From the NCBI RefSeq assembly GCF_000308475.2, contig NZ_BAFT02000103.1:1-64000 (forward strand): a stretch of DNA of 64,000 bases, in the 5' to 3' direction. Shown in pieces: positions 1 to 9,038 of the stretch; the stretch's first letter is position 1; every line of letters starts with the position of its first letter. The notes below the pieces were generated by a model. That model was not told the origin of the DNA, made no database searches, and saw only the letters and a list, made by a program, of their open reading frames with translations. The position numbers were made by a program, and so were the translations under genes. The stretch comes from Nocardia brasiliensis NBRC 14402 (GTDB lineage Bacteria > Actinomycetota > Actinomycetes > Mycobacteriales > Mycobacteriaceae).

Positions 1-84
1 GAATTATGCACGCTACCAATCCCTTTGCGCGCAATCGCCGGTATAGGGCGGGTACCTGATGCTCACGCACCCTTTCTGAGCTGA

Positions 85-116
85 CGCACCCTTAATGACA
101 GGCCATAACGCGTGCG
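85..116. repeat. Repeat-family hairpin, copy A (imperfect)
   Basis: A 32-nt element starting CGCACCC and ending CGTGCG. It is the counterpart of the better-paired copy at 254-285 and is more diverged within the stem. Confidence 0.5.
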
Positions 117-253
117 AGGCATCAGAAGGTGTGCGGGGCATCAGAATGGGTGCGCGAACGCGGAGCCCGACGCCAGTTCGCCTGTTCTGCCCTTTGCGTG
201 CGAGCGCCGGTGCTAGGTGTGTATCTGTTCCTCGCGCACCCTTTCTGAGCTGA

Positions 254-285
254 CGCACCCTTTATGGCCTGCCGTAACGGGTGCG
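254..285. repeat. Repeat-family hairpin, copy B
   Basis: The arm CGCACCCTTTATGGC, a CT loop and the arm GCCGTAACGGGTGCG pair over about 15 bp with a couple of imperfect positions. The same 32-nt architecture occurs at 34926-34957 and 35094-35125. Confidence 0.7.
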
Positions 286-482
286 GGGCATCAGAACGGG
301 TGCGGGAACTCGGAGTCCAACGGCGGTTCGCCCGTCCTGGCAAACCCATTGCGCGCTGGCAGTAAACGAGGTGCAATCTGTTCGGAGTGGGGTTGGCTGC
401 GGCTCTCGCGGAATCGATCGTCTGACACGTTATCGGATCTGTGCGCGGCACCAGAATCTGGGCGCGAGCAAAGGGGCGCGAC

Positions 483-767
483 ATGCGGAAGCTGCGATTC
501 GTGCGCTGCGGCGACGGGCTGACTTACGAGTTCGTCCGCGCCGGTGCGGCTTACGGATATCCGGCGTACCGGCGAGGGGACAGTGACATTTGGTGCCGGC
601 GACTTCCCGACTACGGCTGGGCCGTTTCGGCCGAGTCCGGTGTGGTGCTGAGTCGCCCCTTCGATGATGCGGGCCGAGGTGCGCTGCCGCCGACCGGAGT
701 GTGGGTGAGTCGCAAAGGGGAAAGGTCGTATATCTACCGCTTATTCCACAGCGACGAGGAAGCCTGA
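483..767 (+). CDS. Small hypothetical protein (94 aa)
   Basis: I do not recognise this protein. The ATG at 483 is preceded at good spacing by AAAGGGG, so I use it rather than the in-frame upstream start at 441. The product is compact and rich in Tyr, Trp and Arg, with no signal peptide, membrane segment or known motif. The gene abuts the end of the repeat array and converges on the Esx pair. A strong palindrome at 817-855 separates them. Being real is supported by the ribosome binding site and a clean stop before the terminator; function is unknown. Confidence 0.55.
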   Translation: MRKLRFVRCGDGLTYEFVRAGAAYGYPAYRRGDSDIWCRRLPDYGWAVSAESGVVLSRPFDDAGRGALPPTGVWVSRKGERSYIYRLFHSDEEA

Positions 768-816
768 GAAGTCGGCGGCACCGTGGAGTTCAGCGGATTA
801 CCTTGACCCACAACAA

Positions 817-855
817 ATTCGGGCCCCCGGCATGCAGCATGCCGGGGGCCCGAAT
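817..855. terminator. Perfect 19-bp inverted repeat, probable bidirectional terminator
   Basis: The arm ATTCGGGCCCCCGGCATGC, a single A, and the exact complement form a 39-nt perfect palindrome. It lies between the convergent ends at 767 (+) and 872 (-). There is no long T-tract, as is usual in high-GC actinobacteria. Confidence 0.8.
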
Positions 856-871
856 CGCCGAGACGGGTTTC

Positions 872-1174
872 TCAGAAGAGTCCCGCAAGGGTGGTGTCGG
901 TGCTCTGCAGGTCCGTGTTGCCCTGGTCGACGAGCTTGCCCGCGGTCTCCAGCGTGGTGTTCAGCTGGGTGACGTTGGTGTTCCACTGCGCCTGGAGGGA
1001 GGCAAACGCGTCGTTCGCGTCACCCTTCCAGTAGTTGGTCACGAAGTCGGTGACCTGCTTGTGGAAGTCCTCGAGCATGGACATGACGTTCCGTGCTTCG
1101 GTGACGATCGACTGTGCGCCGGCCGAGACCTCACCGAAATTGGAGGCAATGGTTCCTGGGTTGTTTGCAGCCAT
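872..1174 (-). CDS. WXG100 family type VII secretion substrate (ESAT-6-like)
   Basis: A 100-residue protein of the size and helix-turn-helix pattern of ESAT-6/CFP-10 proteins. The turn motif reads Y-W-K-G-D-A near residue 49, which fits W-x-G. There is no signal peptide; such proteins leave through ESX (type VII) machinery as dimers with a partner. The partner is encoded 36 nt upstream on the same strand (1211-1528). No ESX core gene (EccB, EccC, EccD, MycP) lies in the window. Lengths of 100 and 105 aa match what I recall for EsxT and EsxU of ESX-4, but the sequence is not obviously closer to those than to other WXG100 proteins, so I give no symbol. Confidence 0.88.
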   Translation of the reverse strand: MAANNPGTIASNFGEVSAGAQSIVTEARNVMSMLEDFHKQVTDFVTNYWKGDANDAFASLQAQWNTNVTQLNTTLETAGKLVDQGNTDLQSTDTTLAGLF

Positions 1175-1210
1175 CTGGAGCTCCTTATCGTCTGATGGTC
1201 TGGTTGTCGA

Positions 1211-1528
1211 TCAGGGAAGGTCCAGGCTGGAAGCCTGCGCCGCAACCTGCTGGGCGAACTGCTGGTCCTGATCGGCAAACTTGGTGCCCGCGTGGGCCAG
1301 CTTGTCGGAGGTCTGGTCCAGCTGATCGTTCAGCTTCTTCGCCTGCGCGAAGTAATTGTCCATCAGCGTGTCGAACGCGCCGCGCGCCGCGCCACTCCAC
1401 GTAGCCGTGGTGGCATCCGACTTTGCATTCAGCGCCGTGATCGAGGCCTGCAGATCGCTGTGCCGCTGACGGCAGTTCTCCGTGAACTTCCGGATCGCTT
1501 CCTCGCTCGCTTCGAGCTGTCCTGCCAT
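1211..1528 (-). CDS. WXG100 family type VII secretion substrate (CFP-10-like partner)
   Basis: A 105-residue helical protein with T-W-S-G-A-A near residue 44, the W-x-G turn of WXG100 proteins. It is the upstream member of a two-gene operon whose second gene (872-1174) encodes the likely heterodimer partner. The start ATG follows a purine-rich GAAAGGAGC element. The C-terminal region has no clear YxxxD/E export signal that I can place with confidence. The product is expected to be secreted or membrane-active through an ESX system. Confidence 0.85.
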   Translation of the reverse strand: MAGQLEASEEAIRKFTENCRQRHSDLQASITALNAKSDATTATWSGAARGAFDTLMDNYFAQAKKLNDQLDQTSDKLAHAGTKFADQDQQFAQQVAAQASSLDLP

Positions 1529-1948
1529 TTCGGCTCCTTTCGGTTCCCGTCTCGGCCAACGGCGGACGCCCTGGTTGGCCTGTACATCTGATTGGACGCT
1601 GTTCGGTCCTGATCGGTTCCATCTCGACCCGAGAAAGTTTCGAGACGGCTCACATGATCAGTTCCGGCGTCGTCGACCAGTACTTTTCGTGTGTTCAAGC
1701 CCCATCAGGGTCGCTCTACAGACACGGCCGATCACATGCCGCCAGCGCTCGGCTCCCCTCCTTCCCCCTGCTCGCTGTGTGTTGATCGGCGAGTGGGCTG
1801 GCTGCGGTACACCTTACCGAACGCCTATGAGTACCGCTACCAGCAGAGCGAACCGCTTCGAAAGCAAAAATCGGCGCCATGTACTGCGGTTATCCGCGGA
1901 TCGCAAATTCGTCCGTGGCACGATGTCGCGGAATTACGCGACGGTTGT
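1529..1948. other. Intergenic region upstream of the Esx operon
   Basis: About 420 bp between the Esx pair and the 3' end of the kinase gene, both read leftwards. It should hold the Esx promoter. I see no convincing gene, repeat or strong hairpin; the short ORFs lack ribosome binding sites and recognisable sequence. Confidence 0.5.
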
Positions 1949-3493
1949 TTACTTCACCCGATTACGGAGTAAGGGCACCAGCTTGTCTAGCAGGGTTCGT
2001 TCCGAACCAGCCGTCCAACTCCGCAGCGCGGCGACGGCGGCGGGATCGTCCAGCACGATGACCGTGGCCCGGGTGCCCGCCACCTGATACGGCAGTCCGC
2101 GCAGGCCACCGTTGCCGGCTTCCTCGTCGCTGCGCACCGCGAGGACATAGCTGTCCGGCGCCACCTCGAGCGCACCGCTGGTGGTCAACGCGCGCGGCGA
2201 GGTCTCCTCGCCCTGCTTCGCGTAGTTGAAGTTGTAGACGAAGCCCAGATCCTCGAGGAACTTGGCCGGCGCGGTACCGCCGAGGAAAGCCGCGATCTGC
2301 TTGGTTCGCGGTACATCCACCATGGTGATGACCTTGCCGCGAAACACCGGATTGTCGGCTCGCGCCTGTTCGACCGAGGTCGCGCCGCTCGCGATGACCG
2401 TCGAGGGCGTGGCCGGCGCATCGGGCGTACTGCTGCTGCCGCCGCTGACCGCCCAGATACCGAATCCCGCGGCCAGCGTGATGACGACCGCGCCGATCTC
2501 CACGGCGATCAGCCTGCGCTTGCGCCGCTTCGGCGACACGGGGGCCTGGCCGTGCGGGCCGGACTGCGCGACCCGCGGATCGGTGGGCGGGCGGGGGTCG
2601 ACGACCTGGACGGGATAGGTCGGGGAGGTGTTGGTCGCGCCGGGGTTGTAGCCGGGGACGAGGGCATTGGCCGCCGCGTCGGTGAGCTCGCGGCAGGAAT
2701 TGAACCGGTCGGCGGGATTCTTCGCCATGGCTCTGGCGAAGACCTGATCGATGGCCGGCGGCAAACCGGGGTGCACGGCGGTCGCCGCCGGTGGCGGCTC
2801 GTGCAGGTGGCCCATCATGACCAGCGCGGGTTGCGTTGCGGGATAAGGATTGCGGCCGGTGAGCAGCTTGAAGAAGGAGCAGGCCAGGCTGTAGATGTCG
2901 GCGTGGTGGTCGAGCCGTTCGCCGGTGAGCTGCTCGGGCGGGGCGTAGGCGATGGTGGCGACGAAGCTGCCGGTCTGGGTGAGCTCGGTGGTGTCGTCGT
3001 TGGATTTGGCCACGCCGAAATCGGTGAGCAGCACCCGCTCTTCATCGCCGTCGGTGGCGGAGAGCAGGAAGTTGGCGGGCTTGATGTCGCGGTGCAGCAG
3101 CCCTTTCCGGTGCGCGTAGTCCAGGCCCTTGCCGACCTCGGTGGTGATCCGCAGTGCCCGTAGCGGATTCATCGCGTGCGGATCGCGGGCGATCTCGGCG
3201 GAGGCGTCGATGCCGTCGACGTACTGCATGGCGATCCACAGTTGGCCGTGCTCCTCGCCGCGGTTGTATACCGAGACGATATTCGGATGGTCGAGGCCCG
3301 CCGCGAGATTGGCTTCGCGTTCGAAGCGGGCCCGGAACTCGTGGTCGCTGCTGAGTTCGGGACTGAGTACCTTGAGCGCGTCCATGCGCGGAAGGCTGGG
3401 GTGTTTGGCGAGGTAGACCGTGCCCATACCGCCGGCTCCGAGTACTCGATCGATGCGGTACCCGCCCACGATGGTGCCGGGGCTCATCGCCAT
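1949..3493 (-). CDS. Transmembrane Ser/Thr protein kinase (PknB-type)
   Basis: A 514-residue eukaryotic-type kinase. It shows a glycine loop (GAGGMG, about 19-24), the ATP-binding lysine K41 in ALK, the catalytic loop HRDIKPAN (about 135) and DFG, so it should be active. A proline-rich juxtamembrane segment leads to one transmembrane helix at about 328-350. A 160-residue extracytoplasmic domain follows; it lacks the PASTA repeats of PknB and I do not recognise it. ATG at 3493 is chosen because the kinase fold starts a few residues later. It lies downstream of three lipoprotein genes on the same strand, with an FHA protein and an FHA-ABC exporter (potential phospho-readers) nearby. Its sensor may detect an envelope signal or these lipoproteins; that is inference. 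Confidence 0.9.
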   Translation of the reverse strand: MAMSPGTIVGGYRIDRVLGAGGMGTVYLAKHPSLPRMDALKVLSPELSSDHEFRARFEREANLAAGLDHPNIVSVYNRGEEHGQLWIAMQYVDGIDASAEIARDPHAMNPLRALRITTEVGKGLDYAHRKGLLHRDIKPANFLLSATDGDEERVLLTDFGVAKSNDDTTELTQTGSFVATIAYAPPEQLTGERLDHHADIYSLACSFFKLLTGRNPYPATQPALVMMGHLHEPPPAATAVHPGLPPAIDQVFARAMAKNPADRFNSCRELTDAAANALVPGYNPGATNTSPTYPVQVVDPRPPTDPRVAQSGPHGQAPVSPKRRKRRLIAVEIGAVVITLAAGFGIWAVSGGSSSTPDAPATPSTVIASGATSVEQARADNPVFRGKVITMVDVPRTKQIAAFLGGTAPAKFLEDLGFVYNFNYAKQGEETSPRALTTSGALEVAPDSYVLAVRSDEEAGNGGLRGLPYQVAGTRATVIVLDDPAAVAALRSWTAGSERTLLDKLVPLLRNRVK

Positions 3494-3569
3494 AGTCCAC
3501 AATCTCCTGACTCGGTCTTTCCCACGCAGCAGCATACTGGACTGCTCGAACCCGCCGCGGCGCCGCGCA

Positions 3570-4799
3570 TTACCGGCTGTTCGCGAAAAGCGAGTATTGC
3601 GCGGCCGCGCGTTGCTGGGCGTCGGCGAGCTGATTCGCCGAGACGAAACCCACATATTCCCGATACGCGACAATGCAGGTGAATCGTTTGCTGCCGCTGA
3701 CGCCGGTTTTGTTTTCCACACACGCCGAGTCGGGCAGATTGGCCGGTGCGTCCGCATTGGCCCCGGCGAGGGTCGGAGTGATCCGGTCCGCGACCACCTT
3801 TCGCGCCGCGTCGGGTCCCGCGGTGTGCACCACCAGCGTGCCCGCGGACAGCGCGAACCGGTCTGCCCGCATGTCGGCGAAGCGCTGTTTCGCGTAGTCG
3901 CGATCGCGGGTGTAATGCAGCACACCACGCCCGCCCAGCAGGGCGTAGCTGTCGTCGAAACTCGGCCGCTTGGCCTTGTCCGGGTTCAGCGCGCGGCTGA
4001 GCAGATGGTCGGGATCCCAAGGCAACTGGAGCAGCTGCTCTTCCGACAGCACCGGAAGTTGGTCCAGCAGCGCGAGTTGGGTGCTGTAGGCCTTCTCCGC
4101 CAATGCGACCAGGTCGTTGAGCACGGGGGCCGGGGTCGAGACCAGGAAGCCGATCACATACGGGCCATGTGCCATGGTGGTGCGCAGGAACGGCGAGTCG
4201 GGCCGCCAATGCGCATGCGCTTCAGCGTATTTCGGTAGCGGCACCGGCTGGTTCTGTTCGCGGTAGGCGCCGAAGTCGGCATCGTAGAACTCGGTCGCCG
4301 CGATCTTCGCCCGCTCGGCATCCGGGAACTGCATGACGATGGTGCTGACCGTCGTCGAGTTCGGTTGCCGCTTGGTCGGCCACGACGAGGTGAAGTTGCT
4401 GCTGTTGTTGTCCGAGCCGTTGGACTTGAACCCGTAGATCATCTTGTGCCGCTTGGCGATCGGCTCGAGATCGGTGGGACGGCCGAGTTCGTCGGGCATC
4501 ACGCCGCTGGAGATGCTCCAGGACAGCGAGCCGTATTTCATCCGGGGATCGATGTCGTAGGCGGAGGCGACGTAGTCGGCCAGCCGCATCGCGGCGACCT
4601 CGCGCATTTCGTAGAAGGTCGGCCGGTAGTCGTCGTCGTGCGCGTTCAACGGCACGGTCGGGTAATTGCCGACATCGAGTTGGCGAATATCGATTTCGCC
4701 GGGTTGAGCCGTGCCGGACACGGTCGACCCGCACGCGGCGAGCAGCGTCATCGCGCAGCAGGCGAGGGCGGCGATGCGGCCGGCGCGCATGGAATTCAT
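3570..4799 (-). CDS. Predicted lipoprotein, paralogue 1 of 3 (DUF7373-like)
   Basis: A 409-residue secreted protein with a lipoprotein signal (hydrophobic stretch to LLAAC, about residue 29). After the lipobox comes the motif IDIRQLDVGNYPT, shared as I-x-R-L-D-V-G-S-Y-P-T and V-R-Q-L-E-V-G-T-Y in the next two genes, so the three are paralogues. Its ATG overlaps the stop of the upstream gene as ATGA (4796-4799), so translation is probably coupled; this fixes the start. The family resembles Nocardia/Rhodococcus lipoproteins annotated as DUF7373, recalled from memory. Function is unknown. The C-terminal part contains a conserved Cys pair (CVENKTG... FTC) that may form a disulphide. Confidence 0.8.
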   Translation of the reverse strand: MNSMRAGRIAALACCAMTLLAACGSTVSGTAQPGEIDIRQLDVGNYPTVPLNAHDDDYRPTFYEMREVAAMRLADYVASAYDIDPRMKYGSLSWSISSGVMPDELGRPTDLEPIAKRHKMIYGFKSNGSDNNSSNFTSSWPTKRQPNSTTVSTIVMQFPDAERAKIAATEFYDADFGAYREQNQPVPLPKYAEAHAHWRPDSPFLRTTMAHGPYVIGFLVSTPAPVLNDLVALAEKAYSTQLALLDQLPVLSEEQLLQLPWDPDHLLSRALNPDKAKRPSFDDSYALLGGRGVLHYTRDRDYAKQRFADMRADRFALSAGTLVVHTAGPDAARKVVADRITPTLAGANADAPANLPDSACVENKTGVSGSKRFTCIVAYREYVGFVSANQLADAQQRAAAQYSLFANSR

Positions 4800-6001
4800 C
4801 GGGCATTCACCAGAATTGCGTATTGCGCAGATATTCGCTGTTGCGCGTCCAGCAGTTGATGCGACCAGGAGAATGCGGCGTACCGGCCCTGGGAGACCGA
4901 ACAATAGAAGCGGACCGCCATCGCCTGGGTGCCGATGTATTCCTTGCATTTGGCCACCGGCAGCTGCTGCGGCGACTCGGCACTCTTGAAGCGTTTGGTG
5001 AGCCCGCCGCGGTCGGCGCGGAACTTCGCGGCCGCGGCGGCGTCGCGCGCCCGGTAGACGTTGGTGGCGTCGACGGCGAACCGATCCACTCCGGCCTCCT
5101 CGATGAGCCTGCGGTCCTCGGCCGGATCGGTGGTGAAGTGCAGTGCGGCATGGCCGTTGTACGCACCCGGAGGATCGATCCAGGAATCCTCGCGCGGCCG
5201 GGGGAGGGTGCGGCTGAGCATGTTGTCGTAATCGATCGGCTGGTTCAGCAGCTGGTCGGCCGGTGTCGGCGTGAACTTGCCGATCGCGGGGACGATCGTG
5301 TCGAGGCTCTTTTCGACCAGCGCGAACAATGCGGGCAGGTCCACCTTCTCCAGGAAGATCTTCAGGTAGTCGTAGATCCAGGTGTAGACGACGAATTTGC
5401 CGGTGGCGAACCAGGAGCCGATCGATTGCTGCGTCGGTTGCCAATGTGCGCGCGCCGCAGGGTATTTCGGGATCTGCACTCGTTCGTTCTGCGGTGCGGC
5501 CTCGAAATCGACCCGCTCCAGCGCCTCGGCGGCCGCGGCGGCGCGCTGTTCGTCCGGGAAGATCATGACCGCGTTGAACAGGTCACGGCCCTGGTTGCGC
5601 ACGTCGGTGCTGCCATTGCTGAGAAAACCGGCGACGAAATCCGGCGCCGCCTCGGCGAAACGATCGATGCTCATGATCTTGCCGAGAGAATTGCGCGGGT
5701 CGATGAAAACCGTGGAGACCGACGGATTGCCCTCGCGGAACGCGGGATCGATATCCGACGCGACGGGCACGAAGTTCCCGAGCCGCTCGGCCTCGATGAA
5801 GCGGGCCTGGTCGGCGTTCTTCACCGGCCCCAATTCGCGCGGTGTCGTGGGATAGCTGCCGACGTCCAGGCGGGCGATATCGATCACCGGATCCGCAGTG
5901 ACCTGCGGCGATGTGCCGCACGCGCTGCCGAGCGCCAGTGTGCCCGCAATGACCAAGGCACCCGCGGTGCGCGCAGGTATCGATGTCACGCCGAACTGCA
6001 A
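4796..6001 (-). CDS. Predicted lipoprotein, paralogue 2 of 3 (DUF7373-like)
   Basis: A 401-residue protein with an N-terminal signal ending in LGSAC (about residue 28), followed by the shared motif IDIARLDVGSYPT. Blocks ahead of the C-terminus (a DRFAVDATNVYRARDA-type segment and two Cys spaced about 14 apart) are common to all three paralogues. The lipobox has Gly at -3, which is atypical. It is the middle gene of the set, overlaps the next gene by 4 nt, and lies 86 bp from the first. No enzymatic motif is visible; a cell-envelope role is inferred only from the signal peptide. Confidence 0.8.
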   Translation of the reverse strand: MQFGVTSIPARTAGALVIAGTLALGSACGTSPQVTADPVIDIARLDVGSYPTTPRELGPVKNADQARFIEAERLGNFVPVASDIDPAFREGNPSVSTVFIDPRNSLGKIMSIDRFAEAAPDFVAGFLSNGSTDVRNQGRDLFNAVMIFPDEQRAAAAAEALERVDFEAAPQNERVQIPKYPAARAHWQPTQQSIGSWFATGKFVVYTWIYDYLKIFLEKVDLPALFALVEKSLDTIVPAIGKFTPTPADQLLNQPIDYDNMLSRTLPRPREDSWIDPPGAYNGHAALHFTTDPAEDRRLIEEAGVDRFAVDATNVYRARDAAAAAKFRADRGGLTKRFKSAESPQQLPVAKCKEYIGTQAMAVRFYCSVSQGRYAAFSWSHQLLDAQQRISAQYAILVNAR

Positions 6002-6087
6002 ACCGGCCCTCCCCGTACTGTGGTCGTCTCGCGGGATACTAACTCACCGCGTCGGCGGGCACAGGACCATAAGGTTCGGGGCCTCGC

Positions 6088-7293
6088 TCAGAGGCTGTTC
6101 GCGAGCAACGCGTATTCGGCCGCCACCTTCTGCCGGACGTCGGGTTCTTTGTCGCTGGTCACGACGCCCACATAACGTTTGTAGGTGACGTAGCAGCGGA
6201 ACTTGTATTCCCGGTCGGGATTGCCTTTGCTGTTCAGCTGCAGGCATTTGGCGCCGGGCACGTCCTTCGGCGCACCGAGGGTGTCGTAGTGCGCGCCTTC
6301 GCTTTCCATCAATCCGGCGGCGAGTTTCTGCGCGGCCGCCGCATCCCGGGCGCGGGCGACATAACTGTCGTCGGCCACGGCGGTGCGGTCCACGCCCGCG
6401 TCCTGGACCAGGCGCAGATGCGCGGCCTCGTCGTCGGAGCGGTGCACCATGTGATCGGCGCCGAAAACGGCGAAGGTGGCGGTATCGGGGGTGCGGCTCT
6501 TGCGGTCGCTCACCGCCACCCGGGCGAGCAGATCCTCCGGATCGACCTTCAGGTCCTTGATCTTCTCCTGGGGGGTGGCCTGGAATTTGTCGAGCTGCGC
6601 GAGCTGGGCGGTGAGCGTCTTGTCGACCCAACTCACCAGGTCCGCGCTGTCGGCGCGCGGGCGCTGGATGAACAGGGAGATGACGAACTCCTTGTAGGCG
6701 ACGAAGGTGCCGATGGTGGGAACGCCTGGGCGCCAATGGATGTAGGCGTCCGGATACTTCGTCGACGGCAGCTTGCGGTTCTCCGGGGAGACGGAGATAT
6801 CGACATCTTCGAGCTCGCGGGCGGCGAGTTTCGCGGTCGCCGGATCGGGGAAACGGAACAACGCGTTGGTCACCGCGGTGGCCTCGGGCGCGGGATTGGT
6901 CTGCCCGTCGGGGTCCGGCTTGTCGGCGCCGCTGGCCGCGTAGCCGACGATGAGCTTGCGATTGTCGAAGACCGGCTTGGAGACCTTGGCGACGAAATCG
7001 AGCGCCTGCTCGGCGTCGGCGATCACCGTGCTGCCCCGGCCGACCTTCAGCGAAGAATCGATCTGCACGGTCGGCACCACGGCGTCGGACATCCGCATGC
7101 CCTCGAGTAGTGCGGCTTTGTCGCCGGGATCCTGGTTGTACCGGTGCCGATCGACGGCATAGGTGCCGACTTCCAGCTGGCGCACGTCGAGCTCGCCCGC
7201 CGTAGCGGTGCCCCGCACGCCGCCGCAGCCGGTCAGCAGACCAGTCAAAGCGATACACGACGCGGCGAGTGCGATACGTGATGTCCGAACCAT
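6088..7293 (-). CDS. Predicted lipoprotein, paralogue 3 of 3 (DUF7373-like)
   Basis: A 401-residue protein with a good lipobox (GLLTGC, about residue 23) and the family motif LDVRQLEVGTYAV. It is the first gene of the leftward lipoprotein-kinase run and is divergent from the FHA gene at 7439, so the 145-bp gap probably carries promoters for both. The start ATG at 7293 has upstream GAGGACC as a modest ribosome binding site. Like its paralogues it carries a Cys pair in the last quarter. Function is unknown. Confidence 0.8.
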   Translation of the reverse strand: MVRTSRIALAASCIALTGLLTGCGGVRGTATAGELDVRQLEVGTYAVDRHRYNQDPGDKAALLEGMRMSDAVVPTVQIDSSLKVGRGSTVIADAEQALDFVAKVSKPVFDNRKLIVGYAASGADKPDPDGQTNPAPEATAVTNALFRFPDPATAKLAARELEDVDISVSPENRKLPSTKYPDAYIHWRPGVPTIGTFVAYKEFVISLFIQRPRADSADLVSWVDKTLTAQLAQLDKFQATPQEKIKDLKVDPEDLLARVAVSDRKSRTPDTATFAVFGADHMVHRSDDEAAHLRLVQDAGVDRTAVADDSYVARARDAAAAQKLAAGLMESEGAHYDTLGAPKDVPGAKCLQLNSKGNPDREYKFRCYVTYKRYVGVVTSDKEPDVRQKVAAEYALLANSL

Positions 7294-7438
7294 GACGGGT
7301 CCTCGTTTCGTTCACTTGCTCACACCGAAGTTACCGGACGGACGCCTGGGAGGGGGGTCGATAGTTGTGGGATTGCAATACCCTGGTTCTCGTGGCGACG
7401 ACCGTGCAGCGCACCCTCGACAGAGGCCGATTCCTTTG

Positions 7439-9022
7439 ATGGATCGGCAGGTCGAGGTCGTTGTCGGCAGTCATGCGGTGGCGCGGGTCGCGGGGGCGCT
7501 GGTGGTCGTCGGGCACCGCGGGCCGGGTCGGCCGACGCCGGATTCGCCCGCCGCGCTGGCCGCGGAATCGCTGGCCGAGCTGGTCCGGGAGGCGACCGAA
7601 CAGGACCGGACCGCACCCGGTGCGCTGATCGCCAGGCAGGCCACCCGCTGGCTGATGAAGTCCGCCGAGCAGATCAGTCCGGGGGAGCCGATCGACTTCG
7701 GCATCCTCTCGCCCGCCGAGGCCGGCGGGGTGGCGATATTCCTGCACGGGGCCGTGACCGCGGTACTGGTGGGTGACGGCACGGTCGAGCGGCACCGCGG
7801 CAGCGACGCGGCGTTCACCGTCGATCGGGTGGCGAGTACCCCGGCGCGGGCCGCCGCGCTGTTCGTCGACGATGCCAAAGGGCGGACACCCGAGGTACCC
7901 GCGGAACGTGGAATCGGTTGGCTGGTCGAGGGTCTCGCGCAGGCGGGCGGGGCGATCGTCTGGACCGACGGCGCGCGCGCCGCGAGCCGACCGGAGGCGG
8001 CGGCCCGCGAGGCCAGGCGCAGGCGCGAAGAAGAAGCGCCGCTGCCGACCGCGCGGATCGACCACGAGCCGCCGCAACGTCCTGCCACACCGCAGCGACT
8101 CGGCTCGGCACCGCTCTACGACGCGTCGCCGCGGCAGCGTGATGGTTCTCCGTCGCAGCGCGATGGCGAGCGGCAGCAGCAGGCTGCCGCGTCGCCGCAA
8201 CCCGGTGTCGCCTCGCCGCAGCGCAGTGCCTCCACGCCGCAGCCCGATGTCGCTGTGCCACAATCCGATGCCTCGTCGGTGCGGCGCGATGTCTCCGCCC
8301 CGCCGCCGGATGTCTTGACCCCGCAGCCTGATGTCTCGGCCCCGCCACCCGATGTCTCGGCTTCGCAGCCCGATGTGCCGTCGCCGCAGCGGGCGACCGA
8401 GTCGCACACCGCGGCGCAGTCGCACGCCGCCGATACCGACCTGCAGCACGCGGTCACGCAGATGCGGGGCACGACGCCCGCGCCGCCCCCGGATCCGGAT
8501 CTCCAGCGCAGACTCGAGGCGACGGCGAAGGCCACCGCGCTCACGGTCAAGGTGATGGGGTTCAAGTGCGCCCGCGCGCATCCCAGCGATCCGCGCTCGG
8601 CGTTCTGCACGGTGTGCGGCATGCCGGTGGACCAGACCCAGGCGCTGATCGAGGTGGTCCGGCCGCCGCTCGGCATGCTCGTCCTCGACGACGGCATGAC
8701 CTACACCCTGGCCGCCGACGCGGTGCTCGGCCGCGATCCGGAGCATTCCGATGCGGCGCAGCGCGGCCTGGTCCCGCTGCGGGTCGACGATTCCTCCGGC
8801 GGCATGTCCCGGGCGCACGCCGAGATCCACCTGTTGAATTGGGATGTGACGGTGGTGGATCGGGGCTCGACCAACGGCACCCGCACCCGGCTGCCCGGCT
8901 ACCGCGACTGGATCCGCTTGGCGCCCAACCAATCCATGGTGCTGGTGGCCGGGGCCGAGGTCATGCTCGGCAACCGGGTGCTGCGCTTCGAACATCTGGC
9001 GCCACCGCCGTTCGGCCGCTGA
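7439..9022 (+). CDS. FHA-domain protein with zinc-ribbon-like motif and proline-rich repeats
   Basis: A 527-residue protein in three parts. The N-terminal domain (about 1-180) is unrecognised. A low-complexity linker (about 200-330) has PQPDV/PPPDV-type repeats. The C-terminal part has a C-x(10)-C-x2-C cluster (about 380) and an FHA domain (about 420-520) with GRD, S-R-x-H-A and STNGT signature residues. FHA domains bind phosphothreonine, so this may read out the nearby Ser/Thr kinase. ATG at 7439 is preferred because AGAGG precedes it and upstream in-frame codons overlap the divergent promoter region. There is no membrane segment, so it is probably cytoplasmic. Confidence 0.8.
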   Translation: MDRQVEVVVGSHAVARVAGALVVVGHRGPGRPTPDSPAALAAESLAELVREATEQDRTAPGALIARQATRWLMKSAEQISPGEPIDFGILSPAEAGGVAIFLHGAVTAVLVGDGTVERHRGSDAAFTVDRVASTPARAAALFVDDAKGRTPEVPAERGIGWLVEGLAQAGGAIVWTDGARAASRPEAAAREARRRREEEAPLPTARIDHEPPQRPATPQRLGSAPLYDASPRQRDGSPSQRDGERQQQAAASPQPGVASPQRSASTPQPDVAVPQSDASSVRRDVSAPPPDVLTPQPDVSAPPPDVSASQPDVPSPQRATESHTAAQSHAADTDLQHAVTQMRGTTPAPPPDPDLQRRLEATAKATALTVKVMGFKCARAHPSDPRSAFCTVCGMPVDQTQALIEVVRPPLGMLVLDDGMTYTLAADAVLGRDPEHSDAAQRGLVPLRVDDSSGGMSRAHAEIHLLNWDVTVVDRGSTNGTRTRLPGYRDWIRLAPNQSMVLVAGAEVMLGNRVLRFEHLAPPPFGR

Positions 9023-9038
9023 CTCCGCGCGCAGGCGC

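Larger units (their letters stand above)
21..430. repeat. Tandem ~169-bp intergenic repeat (two units plus a partial third)
   Basis: Two direct units begin with CCCTTTGCG at about 21 and 190. They share the blocks GCACCCTTTCTGAGCTGACG, then a hairpin, then GCATCAGAA followed by GGTGCG. A degraded third start (CCCATTGCGCGC) lies near 350. Corresponding hairpins at 85 and 254 are exactly 169 bp apart. The ORFs here look like shadows of the repeat, because the same peptide strings recur in each unit. A related pair with 168-bp spacing lies at 34.9-35.2 kb. No transposase or coding signal is visible, so this is probably a dispersed non-coding repeat. Confidence 0.75.

Noticed and set aside
122..484. 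Small ORFs inside the 169-bp repeat
   Set aside because: Their peptides recur in each repeat unit and at the 35-kb locus in different frames, which fits a repeated DNA element better than a gene.
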